The notes under the pieces: model-generated
The model's database searches: none
What the model was told of the DNA's origin: nothing
What the model saw: only the letters and a program-made list of their open reading frames with translations
In this document: positions 44,644-55,515 of the stretch, piece by piece
Numbering within the stretch: position 1 is the stretch's first letter
Layout of the letters: every line of letters starts with the position of its first letter
NCBI GenBank assembly: GCA_037127255.1
Contig: JBANSL010000009.1
Location: 27,596,475 to 27,660,474, forward strand
DNA from: Persicaria tinctoria
Taxonomy: Eukaryota; Streptophyta; Magnoliopsida; Caryophyllales; Polygonaceae
Direction: 5' to 3'
Length of the DNA: 64,000 bases
Position numbers and translations under genes: made by a program

Positions 44644-44784
44644 CACTCCCGATTTGTGTACAAGAACCCCTTATTTATACTGCCCCATTAACCCCTTAAC
44701 TAACTCTTCTTTATTCTAATTTTATAACCATAAGGAAAACTAATTTCATGTGCATCAGTCCATTAGAGGCTACTATATTCCACA
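44644..44784 (-). repeat. copia C 5' LTR, outer piece
   Basis: Continues 39224; ends TATTCCACA. Contains the block TTATTTATACTGCCCC also present in the 3' LTR. Confidence 0.9.
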
Positions 44785-45214
44785 TATATAACCTAAAGTT
44801 GAAATTGTAGCAGAGAAGTAGAGTTAAGGGTTTCCTATCACTCCAAAGAACATAGGAAGTTGAAATCAAAAGACATTTGACAGAATAATAGTGTTCGGGC
44901 TCCAACTACTGTCAACTATAAAATCAAACAAACAAATCACTGGAAATAAAGGAGTCTAATTTCGCCGAATATAAAACAACAATTCAATTTCATCAAATTC
45001 AAAATAAGAACGGAAACCACCATACCATCAAAATCTAATCCTTCCAAGCTCATCCATTTCAACTTCCGATAAGCTCTTCTTGGCAATCCGGCCAACGATC
45101 AGGTATCCAAAAAGAATTGGAGGAAGATAGAAACAAAGGCAATCATAGAGTTCGCGATGACATCGAGCAGCAAGATAGAGGGGCGAAGTATTATTCAGTA
45201 GAAAGAAAGAGGTG
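44785..45214. other. Short non-transposon stretch between two copia elements
   Basis: Holds the unidentified minus-strand frame at 45028-45210; otherwise nothing recognised. Confidence 0.45.
45028..45210 (-). pseudogene. Unidentified membrane-protein exon fragment, possibly host
   Basis: The minus strand codes a peptide ending at TAA/TAG 45028: LYLAARCHRELYDCLCFYLP, then PILFGYLIVGRIAKK, then EVEMDELGRIRF. A hydrophobic run of about 15 residues in the middle could span or sit in a membrane. Unlike its surroundings it shows no transposon motif. It runs directly into the target duplication of the neighbouring copia composite at 45210-45214, so that insertion may have cut a gene. The open frame upstream of this point consists only of LTR sequence. 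The family was not recognised. Confidence 0.4.
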
Positions 45215-45412
45215 TGATGATCTGATAGATTGATATGAGAGAGACAAAGATGCGGAAGCAAGAGAAGAGAAAGAGAGAAAACATCCAACAAACTTGATTG
45301 CTGTAACTGAAATTGAGGCTCTATTAGCTCCAGAAGAGCTATTTATAGAAGAAGATGTCACTTCTCCTTATTTACATAAAATGGCCTATATTTCCTATAT
45401 TACATTTCATTA
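45215..45412 (-). repeat. Composite copia 3' LTR (type A)
   Basis: Plus strand TGATGATCTGATAG to CATTTCATTA. On the element strand it starts TAATGAAATG, a TA rather than TG start, as at the other end. Confidence 0.85.
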
Positions 45413-45956
45413 TTTCTCCTCGAATGAGGCAGTGGTGTATGCCGGAGGTAGCTTCATATAAACCTCCTCCTCAAGATCCCCATGGAGGAAGGCATTAGTG
45501 ACATCCATTTGAGACACATACCATCCTTTAGGAGAAGCTACAGAAAGCAAAGTTCTTACTGAAATCTACTTTGCTACAGGGGAAAAGGTCTCACTGTAAT
45601 CTACTCCCTCAATTTGAGAGAATCCTCTAGCAACCAATCTGGCCTTATGCCTGTCTAAGCTGCCATCAGCTTTGAATTTAAGCTTGAATAAGCACTTGGA
45701 GCTCACAACGTACAGAAGTATCAGATGGCCTAGCAACCAATCTCCATGTGCATGTGCTCTCAAGTGCATTAAGATCGGTTATCATAGCTTTGCACCAGTC
45801 AGGACTCAAGAGTGCATCAGAAACAGAATCAGGTTCAGATAATGATGCTACATTACATATGAACTTGTGGTATAAAGGAGAGAAATGTGTGTAAGATAGA
45901 AAAAATGCTATAGGATATGGAGAAACAGGCTTACTTGAAGAAGATTGCAGTGATGT
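45413..45956 (-). pseudogene. Composite copia RT, N-terminal third only
   Basis: Blocks in order on the minus strand: [20 protein letters not shown] and a Trp-rich start, [38 protein letters not shown], then [20 protein letters not shown] and L-P-P-A-Y. The frame then meets GAGGAGAAATAATG and the LTR. The catalytic Y-V-D-D block and RNase H are absent. It is continuous with 49394 onwards once Pack1 and one TGT are removed. Confidence 0.87.
45954..45956 (+). other. Pack1 left target-site duplication TGT
   Basis: Same as 49391-49393. Confidence 0.85.
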
Positions 45957-45989
45957 CACTAGTAGAAAAATGGCCTTTGGCCACACTTA

Positions 45990-46210
45990 ATTTACCACGG
46001 TTCCGTGTTTTTGTGTGGTAACTTTTCAAGGTTTACAAGTTTACGACGGTTCCTAGGAGAACCGAAGTAAATTAACATCAAATTTACCACGGTTCCGTGT
46101 AATTTTGTGGTAAAATTTCAAAGTTGACAAATTTACCACGGTTTCTTGGAGAACCGAAGTAAATTAGCATCGTATTTACTACGGTTCTTATTTTTCCATG
46201 GTAAATTCTC
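45990..46210. repeat. Pack1 left subterminal repeats
   Basis: Copies of TTTACCACGGTTC and variants, alternating with GGAGAACCGAAGTAAATTA. Confidence 0.88.
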
Positions 46211-47827
46211 AGGATTAGCAATAAAACCCTAACCGGCCTTCTCCCGTTCCCGACCTTCTTCTCAATTGCTCGCCTCCCAAATCTCATGGCTCCTCCTCTC
46301 CGTTGCTTTTGCTCTCTCCATGGCTCCATGGTTGACTCCCTTCTTTTCTTTTGCTCTCTCTCCCGACCTTTTTTTTTTGCTCTCTCCATTGCTTTTGCTC
46401 TTCACAAACAAATAAGAAGGTTTGGGAGGCGAGTCATTGCTCCTCCTCTCCGTTAATCAACCACTGGAGTACAAGAGGTGACAGGAGCTCCATCTTGTCG
46501 ATGGCGTTTCTCGGAATTCAGGTCCGATGCCGATTTGGAACGGCCCAACGCTTTCGAGAAGATTGAGTTCTTCTTCAGGGAGCGAGGAGGCGCGCTTGGT
46601 GGACTTTGTTGCACCATATCAAATAGAAGATGTGGATATTACTAGGTAATGCGATCTCTCTCTTAAGAAAACTATTGATCTTCTTGTTTGTATTGAATGC
46701 CATTTTGAATATGATTGATTGTTTTTGAAAGGAAACTTGATACAATATGATAGTTAGGGTTTATTTGGATCTTGAGTAATGGCCTGATGGTTAATTTGGA
46801 AACTTGCATTTATTTTTCACTTTCATAGGAGATGATAGGAAGGAATGATTGATTGATGATTAATGGGAAAAGGTTTAGTTCACCTGCAGTGGCAGTTTTC
46901 ATAGGTACCTAGCTTGTGGCAAGGAATTTGGTGTCACTTTGAGCACATGTGTTCATTCGGAGGATGATTTTGACTTATTAGAAGGAATGTAGTTCAGAGG
47001 AAGCATGGAAGGGTTTCATATCACACTATGTTGGTGGTTAAATTGTCACGGAGTTGGCTCATTAGGTGTGTGACAGTTTGAGGCTTTGAGCGGTTAGCAT
47101 AATTAAAGTGGGGAAACCAAGCTGGTTAATATTTGGCTTACCATGAAATCTTCGACTTTGTTAAGATCTTTGAGGTATGAGACATTGAAAGACTTGGTTA
47201 AATTGTTATTTATTTCAAGATTATGATAGCTGACTATGAATGGTATGAAATTGGTCACCAAATAAATGAAGTTTCTGTTTTGGGCTAAGTGAATAGGTCG
47301 TTCGCAATAGCAAAAGCAATGTTTATCATATTTGCTAGTTTTAAAGGAAATCTTCTTAACTGTTTTCACTTTGGCTTGCTTCAAAAAGGGGTAGTACTAT
47401 GTAATTTCAGTGAGTAGAAACTAGACATACAAATAAGATTTATGAACACAAATACACAATGAAGGAGGCTTTTTAATGTAAGAAATGTTATCAATCATCT
47501 GTTGCGCTTGCTATCATTGCCTCCAATTTTCAAGAAATGTGTAGATAGCATAAATTGGCATATGGCTTCCTCCAATCTCCTCTTAGTATCATAAGTTTGA
47601 ATTGGAGTTTATATTATAACAAGTTGTTGCTCTATTTTAGAGCTCGGGCTATATGATTGGAGCTGATGAGTTGAAGCAATTGAACTTGTGAAGCGCAGTG
47701 ATTTTATATGACTTTTACATGCTCTCTTTCTATTTCACAAGGCACATTTCTCATGCTTGATTTTGGTTTTGCTCAAGTTATCTTAGATTTATTTTGCTGG
47801 GTGAGGCTTGCTTCTTATTAATTGCAG
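46211..47827. other. Pack1 left interior
   Basis: Starts with a C/T-rich leader (46240-46470). An ATG at 46501 opens a short frame MAFLGIQVRCRFGTAQRF, ending soon after; GTAATG at 46648 resembles a donor site. The rest is intron-like and T-rich. The source gene was not recognised. Confidence 0.4.
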
Positions 47828-48126
47828 CATTGCTAAGCACCTGGAGTATGCAAACACTATGTTCTCATTCATCTGGTGGATCATTGGGTTTTATTGGGTG
47901 TCATCTGGCGGAACTACACTCTTGGATGACGCACCATATCTTTACTGGTGAGCCTGATTTCTCTCATTTCTATAAACAACGTATATAACTACACTTCTCA
48001 GTTCTCACTTATACATTGATTGTCTTCAGGCTTTGCATCACATTTCTAGCTTTCGATGTTTTCTTTGTTGTCACATGTGTTATTGCTGCGTGCCTGATTG
48101 GTATAGCTGCCTGTTGCTGCTCTTAG
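47828..48126 (+). pseudogene. Captured exons of a plant membrane RING-E3 ligase
   Basis: Two exons, 47828-47947 and 48030-48126, with AG/GT borders and an intron of 82 bp. The joined frame reads [20 protein letters not shown], then [10 protein letters not shown] and FLAFDVFFVVTCVIAACLIG, ending A-A-C-C-C-S-stop. It matches the transmembrane part of the plant RING-H2 proteins of the At1g12760/At1g63170 type (from memory), which hold the RING at the C-terminus. Here the RING is absent: the frame stops just after the second membrane segment. The exon junction keeps the codon (TG|G, Trp). Confidence 0.85.
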
Positions 48127-48706
48127 GATAGAGATTGATATAGCTAAACTTCAACAAAACTCGTTCCAGGATAGAGATTGGTATCGACTCTTAATTTCAT
48201 TATAAAAATTTCTCTTGGTTAAATTTTCAGCTTATTTTCATTTGTGCTAAGATAGTTAACTTTAGGTGCATCAACACCTTAAATATTATGATATGTAATA
48301 TCTTTGACAAAAGAATTGCTTCCTGAGCTCATGTGGTTTGAAGATACACCTTGAAGTGCTAACCATTGTGTCTGTTTTTAGAAGTAATTGGGCATGAGCT
48401 AAGATGGATTACTATCTACATTAAAAGCTGCGTATAATTACTATGTTATTTCTCATTTATTTTTCAGCTGGCACTTTCATTAGAGCTTTAGATTTCATGG
48501 TCTTTGTTTTGTTCTGTATTTTCTCTAATTTAATGCCATGAACCTATTTTACAGTCATTCTGTCAATTATTGGGGAATTTAGGGCTAATATTGATTCTGT
48601 TCTGGAAAAGCTAATGAAATTTTAATTTAATTTATTTTCTTATATATAGACATTTGAAGATGATAATTGTTCTAATCGTCTAGTTTCTTACTTTGTTAAT
48701 CACCAG
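48127..48706. other. Pack1 spacer between captured exons
   Basis: Intron-like, T-rich. A 20-bp piece around GGATAGAGATTG occurs twice (48127, 48168). Confidence 0.45.
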
Positions 48707-48945
48707 GACGAGTTCAACTCTGGGAAATCCACTGTTATTAATGCACTCCTTGTTGGAAGAATTTTTAAGGAAGAAGTTGTTCCAACAACAAATTATATAA
48801 AAATTTTACGGTATTCAGAGGCTGATTTTGGTGAAACACGACGTTGTGAAAGACATCCTGATGGTCAATATATTTGTTATCTAACTGCTAAGATCCTGAA
48901 CTTCTGTTCAAGCTACACTCTACTGAAGACTCGGATAGTGTTCAG
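48707..48945 (+). pseudogene. Captured exon of an FZL-like dynamin GTPase
   Basis: A single exon with CAG before it and GTAAAT after it. It codes DEFNSGKSTVINALLVG (P-loop, with Asp in place of the first Gly) and EEVVPTTNYIKILRYSEADF, then CERHPDGQYICYLTAKIL. This is the G1-G2 part of FZO-like (FZL) proteins, chloroplast dynamin-type GTPases. After the last block the sequence leaves the family, so only the first part of the GTPase is present. Confidence 0.85.
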
Positions 48946-48994
48946 GTAAATTTTTCTTAAAACCCATTTTAAAATTATACTATTATTTTATTCA

Positions 48995-49064
48995 AGTCTA
49001 TTAGCTCAAATGGTAGAGCGATGTGTTTATACACAAAGATGTGGGTTCGAATCCCGCATAGGCT
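48995..49064 (+). ncRNA. tRNA-like cloverleaf in Pack1
   Basis: 70 nt. D arm GCTC-AAATGGTA-GAGC, T arm GTGGG-TTCGAAT-CCCGC, acceptor AGTCTAT with ATAGGCT (one mismatch or G-U). The middle arm ATGTG-TTTATA-CACA has a six-base loop, one short of an anticodon loop. A and B promoter boxes are intact. A paralogue sits at the same relative position in Pack2. Confidence 0.75.
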
Positions 49065-49099
49065 ACTATATATATATAATAATCGGGTAACAATTACCA

Positions 49100-49385
49100 A
49101 AATACATATTTACTTCGGTTCAACAATTAACCACGGTTCAAAAACAATTACTACATGACTAATTTACCACGGTTCAAAAACAATTACTACACGACTTATT
49201 TACCACGATTGACACATTTACCACGGTTCACAAGGCCTACAGCTACGAACAGATTTACCACGGGTGGACAATTTTACCACGGTTCTGGTCACGTGGTAAA
49301 CAAATTTACTATAGCCACTTTTACCTCGGTTCAGAACCGTGGTAAAGCTTGCACATGGAACCGAGGTAAAACCGGCCTTCTCTAC
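49100..49385. repeat. Pack1 right subterminal repeats
   Basis: At least nine copies of ATTTACCACGGTTC or its complement. Confidence 0.9.
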
Positions 49386-49393
49386 TAGTGTGT

Positions 49394-50420
49394 AGAAGTG
49401 GAGGCCTGACATACAAAGTCCTTGAGCTAAGATGGAGGATCGGAGACTCTTGTAGATGATCTTGTGGGTAGAATTGGAATGAGAGGTGGTTGAGGTTGGG
49501 GAATCTCATCAAAGCCTGGTGGCACGGGTGTAGGACAATAATCTGCAATATTGTCTGTGTTTGAGGGTGGGTTTAGAGAAGGATACAAAGTAGCATTTTC
49601 CAGTTCCACATTATGGAAATAAGGGAGATCATTGTACACCTAAGTGGTGGCCAAGTCATTAGAGTAAGTATCATTTGTGTTTGATAAAACTGAAGACTGT
49701 AAAGGGAGATTTGAGGTGGGAATCATGGCATTAAAAGGAAAAATATGCTCATGAAAGATGATACCCCTGTTGATTATGGTTTTATGAGCGAGAAGATTAT
49801 AGACCTTATAACCTTTGAATCCAAAAGGATATCTCAAGAATACACATGGTTCAGACCTGGCATCAAATTTCTTCCTTGAACCACTTGTTGTAGACACAAA
49901 GCATATGCACCCAAATACCTTTAATCTGTTATAATCAGGTAAGGCATCAAAGAGGATTTCATAGGGTGTTTTGTGTTTAAGAGGTATAGTAGGAAGTCTG
50001 TAAATAAGGTATATGGCAGTTAACACACAATCCCTCCAAAATTTGGTAGGTAAAGAGGCTTGAAACCTGAGAGCTCTAGCTGTGTCAAGTATGTATCTTT
50101 GCTTTCTTTCAACCCTCCCATTTTGTTGAGGTGTGGTTGTACACGAACTTTCATGTATGATGCCTTTTGAATAGAAGAAGGTGTGTGTTTCAGAGTTAAA
50201 AAAACTCAGTACCCTGGTCACTTCTAACAGTTTTGACATAAACACCAAACTGTTTTTCCACCATGAGAATGAATTTCTGCAGATGGATGAAGGTTTCAGT
50301 TTTGTTTTTCATCAGATATGCCCACACACTTCTACTCTTTTCATCCACAATGGCAAGAAAATATTTGTGACCATTATATGTGGGAGTGTCATAGGGTCCT
50401 CGTAGGTCACAATGAATCAA
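49394..50420 (-). pseudogene. Composite copia integrase and following linker
   Basis: The minus strand reads MIHCDLRGPYDTPTYNGHKY (catalytic Asp), SRSVWAYLMKNKTETF and VRSDQGTEF (second Asp), a short frame change, then TTPQQNGRVERKQRYILDTA (Glu), FQASLPTKFWRDCVLTAIYL, RLKVFGCICFVST and PCVFLRYPFGFKGYKVYNL. A proline/serine linker follows to 49427. All three catalytic residues of integrase are present, but frames change at about 50200 and 49640. Confidence 0.9.
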
Positions 50421-51031
50421 CTAAAACACATAATCAACATGAGATGCACTTAAGAGAAAAGAATTTTTAGCTTGCTTAGAAATGGGACAAATTAAACACA
50501 AGAATTCAGAATCAATTATTTGAATGTTGGACAAGTGTTTCATTTTGCTCAGAGGAGCCTGACCCAATCTGAGATGCCATAAGGCATTGTCATCACTATG
50601 TACAAAATTTGGTAAAAAAAAATAGGTAGATTCTAAGAGGTATTTACAACTGGGTGAAGACTGAGGTTGAACATGGTCTTGCGAAAGTTGGAGTTTTGGA
50701 TGATGTCCTCCATCTGGCTTTCAGGAACCAAGTAATACAGACCCCCAAGTTCTTTACCAACTGCAATCATTTTCCTCTTTGTTGGGTCCTGGACAAACAG
50801 TTTGTCACCAATTAGATGTATGTGACAAGAAAGGTCTTGAATTAGACGACTAAGAGAGATAAGGTTGAATTTGAAATTTGGTATGTAAAGGGTGTGATAT
50901 AGATTTAAAGAATGCAGAAGGTTGACAGTACCAGCATGTGTAATGTTACTTGTACTGCCATCAGGTAAATGAATAATTGTGGATTGTAATATAGGAATTA
51001 GGAGATGGTTTTGAAAGTAGGGACAAATCAC
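50421..51031 (-). pseudogene. Composite copia pre-integrase region
   Basis: Minus strand. HLPDGSTSNITHAGTVNLLH, LYIPNFKFNLISLSRLIQDL and GKELGGLYYLVP form the region between protease and integrase zinc finger. The HHCC finger (about 50530-50600) is in a changed frame. A stop lies at 50633. Confidence 0.85.
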
Positions 51032-51859
51032 AAGTCATAAGGTCAGTGGCACCACTATCTAAAATCCAAATTCTAGGATTCTTTAAGGCACTACAGCATA
51101 GGAGCTTACCCACCATAACACTGCAGCTTATAGTTTTACCTAACATATGTGCATCTGAAGCTTTCTCGGGTTGGGACATGAGTTGCTGTAGGAGAGAAGC
51201 CATCAACTTCTGGTTTTCCATGGACAGCCCTTGAAATGCGCAGAGGCTATCTGCATTTTCTTTGTTCTCTGCCATGTTAGCCCTCACATTTCTATCACGT
51301 CCCTTGCCATCAGATCTTGCATCACTCTCAGGGTTTGTCTTGCTCTTTGAATGCCAGCTTGGGTAACCATACATCTCCCAACACCTGTCTGATTTGTGGT
51401 TGCCTCTGCAGTGTTGGCATTTCTCTCTTCTTGGCTTGTCTTTGTCTTTATCACTTCCTTGTTTTCCCATCAAAGTTGTAGAGTTTGTTGACGAGCGTAG
51501 AGCTTGTGAGAAATTGGAACTGGTTTCATCCTGCACCAGTAGAGCATGTGCTTGACCTGTAGTGGGGAGTGGTATGAAGTGCAGAAATTGGCGTCTAGCT
51601 GCAACATATTGATCACTCAATCCCATCAAGAACTTCATGAGTTTATCTTCTTTCTCAGCAACAACCAACCTCTCTGAGACATTGCACTCAGACTTGCCAC
51701 ATGTGCAACGAATCGGAGCTAGAATACCAGAGAGATGTTGCCAATGTCCTTTGAGTTGAGTGAAGTAATCAGAGATCTTGGATCCTCCTTGACGACACTC
51801 CTGAATTTCCTTTTTTATCTGAAAAATTAAAGGACCATTTCTTTGTCCGAAGCTTTCAT
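50961..51859 (-). pseudogene. Composite copia gag C-terminal half and protease
   Basis: Minus strand from 51668 down: KEDKLMKFLMGLSDQYVAAR and an S/T-rich region; zinc knuckle CQHCRGNHKSDRCWEMYGYP; then RIWILDSGATDLMT, an intact protease site D-S-G-A. Upstream, 51669-51859, the frame contains CGKSECN-type cysteines and FGQRNGPLIFQIKKEI before the Pack2 insertion. The protease frame ends shifted at 50961. Confidence 0.88.
51857..51859 (+). other. Pack2 left target-site duplication CAT
   Basis: Same as 56166-56168. Confidence 0.85.
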
Positions 51860-51879
51860 CACTACTAGAATTTTGTTAT

Positions 51880-52010
51880 TTAACATCGGTTGATTAACAT
51901 TAGTCAGAAAAACCTGCCATGTTAAATAGTTTTTTAACATCGGTTTCTAAATTGGTGATGTAAATAAAAATATAGACATCGTCCCATTTATTTGACAGAT
52001 GTTAAATATG
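51880..52010. repeat. Pack2 left subterminal repeats
   Basis: TTAACATCGGTT, TGTTAAATA and related motifs in both directions. Confidence 0.8.
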
Positions 52011-53895
52011 TGTTTTTTTTTAAAAAAAATCGAAGGCGCGGAACTAAACCCCAATTCATTTAAACACCCGCTCAAACAAATATGTGAACTATTTTAGAGG
52101 CGCTACTTTCTTCTTTCTCTATTTTTCCTTTGCTCGGTGGGAGGAGCACTATCCGCGCTAGCACCACAGTGGCAGACTGGGAGGAGCCACCACCATTGCC
52201 TTGCTGTTCCACGCTAGCACCACAGGGCTTTTTCGTTGCCATCTCCCTCTCCCATTCCAAGTTCTGCCTTTGTTTTTCTCTCCCAACTCGTGCTTACCCG
52301 TTACCTAGCTTTCACAGATCTAGGGTTTCACTCGATGACCTAATCGGAATTCAGCCGCCTATCTCTATTGCCGAATTTCTTCTTGTAAGTCACTTCCCAT
52401 CTCCCTCTTTTCAATTTCAAAAACATCCAGGAACCCTAAACACCTTATTTGAACTTTCCCCTCTTTTTGAGTTTAAACTCCGACAGGTGGATTGGGTGGC
52501 TCACGAGCATCCCTCTCTCTCTCTGCAAGGTAATTTCGTCTTCTTTGTGTTAGATCTGACTTGTTTGAATTTAGAATGGATTTCTTTGGATCCGAATTTA
52601 CTATTAGCAATCGTAACTAGATCTGTTAGCGTTACTCACTTTATGATTGTCTATTTTCTTAAACTTCTTTACCTGATCTGAAAACTTAGAAGGAATTTTC
52701 AAATTTTCATTATCATCATTCAATTTCTGAAGTTGTGGATTTGTTGTGCTAATGTACACTATTATTGTGATATTGTAGCATGTTGGTCGTTCCTTGTACA
52801 CCGCGCACTGTGCTCACTCCGACTCAATCTCCATTGTCATGAACAGGTAAAAAAAAATTCAGCCTTTCAAAGCACTAGGTTAAAATTGTGTGTTTATTTG
52901 TGAATAACTCCAAATTCGTGAGTAATTGGATGGTGTAATTGATGTTTCAGTGTGGTTTTTCAGTTTCAGATTTTTGGTTAAGCTGTTTGAGTTTTATTTG
53001 TGAAATGTGAATAACTCTAGAGGAATTTGAGTTTTATTTGTGAATAACTCCAAATTTGAGAGGAATTTGAGTTTTATTTGTTATTTTTGGTTAAACTGTT
53101 GGAGTTTTATTTGTGAATAACTCTAGAGGAATTTGAGTTTTATTTGTGAATAACTCCAAATTTGTGAGAAATTTGAGTTATATTTGTGAATACTCTTATT
53201 CATATGTGTAGTCATATGCTAATAACTTAATTCTTATGTTCTTAAACTAGTAAGCGACAAAGTTTTGACTCTTCCTTCCGAGTGTAATGAACTGGAATTT
53301 GGTTGTTTGGTTTAAAAATTTGTTGTTTCACTTGAATTCGAGTGTACTCTAATGAATTTGAGTTGTTTTAGTCTTAAATTCAGGTCTTAAAATGACCAAA
53401 AAAACTCAACCTTTTGTTGTCTAAAATCTCAAATTCAACGTACGAGTGTTAAACTTTTAGCTATATCTTACTGATCTTTACTTTTCTTGTAAAAGCCATC
53501 AAAAGCCTATAAGCTGTTGAAAAAGGATCCTGGTAGTTTCTATACATCTATAGCTCTTTATTACAAGTAAAAATTCCTTGGTAAGGAGAACTTCATTCTC
53601 ATACATAAAATTACCCTGGTAAGGGGTGGTGTTCTGTTTAACACTCTTAATATTCCACGGTCATCAGTATTTCTACGTCTCTGTCAGTGGTTGTGGTGGA
53701 TCTCATATGAGGAGCTTTGTTCAAAAAAAGGTGAGTGTGGCCGGTGAGGCGTTGTGCCTGTCTTCCATGCTATATATAAGATATTTTAGGATTTTCCATA
53801 AAAAAATGTTTGCTAGGTGCCCGTGGAAATCAAAAGTATTTCTTTTCCAGAATTTTTACCTGTAACTATACGCATTTTATGTCGGGGTATTGCAG
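52011..53895. other. Pack2 left interior with an unidentified leader
   Basis: 52130-52681 is open for 183 codons and has a GC-richer, promoter/5'-leader-like character with GTAAGT at 52386 and GTAATT at 52529. No domain was recognised. 53000-53180 holds repeats of GAGTTTTATTTGTGAATAAC. The rest is intron-like. Confidence 0.45.
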
Positions 53896-54237
53896 GTTAA
53901 AATGGCATATGATCAAAAATCAAAAGCCGAAGGTTATGCTTTCATAGAGTTTGTTCATAATTGGGATATGAAAGGTTTGTTTTCTTTATGCCCAAACTGT
54001 GAACCTCTTACTTGCTCTTATCTAACCTAATTGATTTTCATCTTGAAACTTACTGTGTTATTTCATCCAAACAGTTGCATATAAGTAGGCTGATGGAAGG
54101 AAGATTGATGGGAGGAGGGTTCTTGTGGATATGGAATGTGGATGAACTGTTCCGAATTGGCGACTCCGCAGACTGGGTGGTGGATTAGGAACCACACGGG
54201 AAAGAGGTGAAGATGCTAATCAGAAGCCTACAATAAG
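53896..54237 (+). pseudogene. Captured exons of U1 snRNP 70K (RRM)
   Basis: Exon 53896-53974 codes VKMAYDQKSKAEGYAFIEFV and H-N-W-D-M-K; exon 54075-54237 continues V-A-Y-K-stop-A-D-G and KIDGRRVLVDMECG, then a stop, TVPNWRLRRLGGGLGTTRER and G-E-D-A-N-Q-K-P. This is the second half of the RNA-recognition motif (RNP1 G-Y-A-F-I-E-F) plus the conserved tail of U1-70K, a splicing protein that binds U1 RNA. Two stops, at Gln and Arg codons of the normal protein, destroy it. Splice borders are kept. Confidence 0.88.
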
Positions 54238-54790
54238 GTAATTTCGGAGGTGCTATCGGTAATGTAGTTTTGATTTTGTGCTTAGCGGTTTGGCTAACTT
54301 TATTCTTTCTTTTGTGATTTTTTTATCCAGCTTTCTATGCTAGTGTGAGAATTTACATGATGAATTTCCCCTCATTCATGATTTTCTGGTTTCTTTTTTC
54401 CTGTTTTGTTCATGCTAAACAAAAATTAGTTGATTCAGGTTATCTTTGCATGTTCTTCAGGGGTAATGGTTATATAACCTGTGAAGTTCGAGCGTTTCAT
54501 TACCATGATACCATCTAGGAATTGATTACAATTATTTTACTGTAAAATATCTCCTCACTGCTAGTTTTTGCATCTATCATGATTTGGACATTGTCTCCTT
54601 ATTTGGATTGGGTGCCTCTTTTTTGCCTTTTTTTTATATAGTGTATATATACTACATATACCACTCTTATTTGGATCATTTATTTTACTCTGTATAAACT
54701 TGGGAATGCAAATGGTCCAAAGTCATGCCTTGTTTATTCTTGTTTGTAGAAGAGAAAGGGATAATGTGAATTGTATCCTATTTTGTGTAG
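54238..54790. other. Pack2 spacer
   Basis: Intron-like, T-rich; nothing recognised. Confidence 0.45.
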
Positions 54791-55515
54791 GAAATACATA
54801 GTCTGAAAGCTTTAATGAGTGAATGCCCTGAAGATAGAGATATGCTATGGCCACTGAAGAATTGGGTCAGGCTTTAGAGCAAGAGTGAAAATTAAGCAAA
54901 TTGCTTGTGGTGACAGCCATTGCTTAGCAATTACCACATGACAGGTTACCAGGTTGGTAGCTCATTCATCCCTTATTGACTATATGTGCTTTTAAAACTG
55001 AGAATATTATCGTCTATGTACTTCTCTATACTACTTCGTAATACTATGAGGATTAATGGGTGCTTGTAACTGTGGTCATTTAGATCTGCTATGCAAACAA
55101 TGTCTATAAATAAAAGTCAAAATTTACTTTTGATGTGGTCAATCAATTACCTTCTCTGTGTTTGTAATCTATTTAAGCATGGGGCGGAGTCAAAATGGTC
55201 AGCTTGGCCTTGGCACAACTGAATACTGCCCTATACCTCAAAAAATTGATGCCTTTTAGGTAATCTCCACATCACAGCATTGAATGTGAACTCATCTCTT
55301 CAATTCTCAGTCCTTTTTTTAGTGTTTAATTAATCTATTTTTCTCCTCCATGTAAGTCTGAAATAAATTGTACAAATTGTACCATCCCAGACCTTTTGAG
55401 CTTTACATACAACTTTTCTTTGTTCGGGAATATCTACTAGGGAATATCTAGCAAAATGGTTGCAACTGGCACTGAGCAGCATAGTGTTGCTGTTACAGAA
55501 GATGGCAACCTGAAT
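54791..55515 (+). pseudogene. Captured exons of an RCC1/UVR8-like repeat protein
   Basis: Three short coding pieces: IKQIACGDSHCLAIT (54887-54933), WGRSQNGQLGLGTTEYCPIP followed by Q-K-I-D-A-F-stop (55181-55258), and ISSKMVATGTEQHSVAVTED (55441-55503). They match successive RCC1 beta-propeller blades in plant UVR8-like proteins. Stops and intervening DNA leave no useful frame. Source and direction fit a captured, spliced gene. Confidence 0.82.

Larger units (their letters stand above)
13521..44784 (-). mobile_element. Ty1/copia retrotransposon (copia C) split by nested insertions
   Basis: A minus-strand copia whose pieces lie at 13521-14000, 34639-39224 and 44644-44784. Both LTRs total 225 bp (13521-13745; 39141-39224 plus 44644-44784) and begin TGTGGAAGAGC and end TCCACA. 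Removing the CACTA element and one 3-bp duplication joins the RNase H reading frame exactly (I-P-L-Y-C-D-N). Removing E2 restores a 225-bp LTR. The purine tract is at 13746-13757 (TACCCCCCTCAA on the plus strand). The LTRs differ at roughly 15 sites by eye. No outer target duplication was found (ACAAT versus TATAT). Confidence 0.92.
45957..49390 (+). mobile_element. Pack1: non-autonomous CACTA carrying plant gene fragments
   Basis: Ends CACTAGTAGA...TCTACTAGTG with subterminal arrays of TTTACCACGGTTC at 45990-46210 and 49100-49385. 3-bp duplication TGT. No transposase. The inside has an exon-intron structure from plant genes: a membrane RING-E3 fragment (47828-48126), an FZL-like GTPase exon (48707-48945), and a tRNA-like sequence (48995-49064). 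All lie on the plus strand, so one fused transcript is possible. Confidence 0.9.

Noticed and set aside
46351..46566. Captured protein frame in the Pack1 leader
   Set aside because: Short and without a recognisable family; retained only as an unidentified leader.
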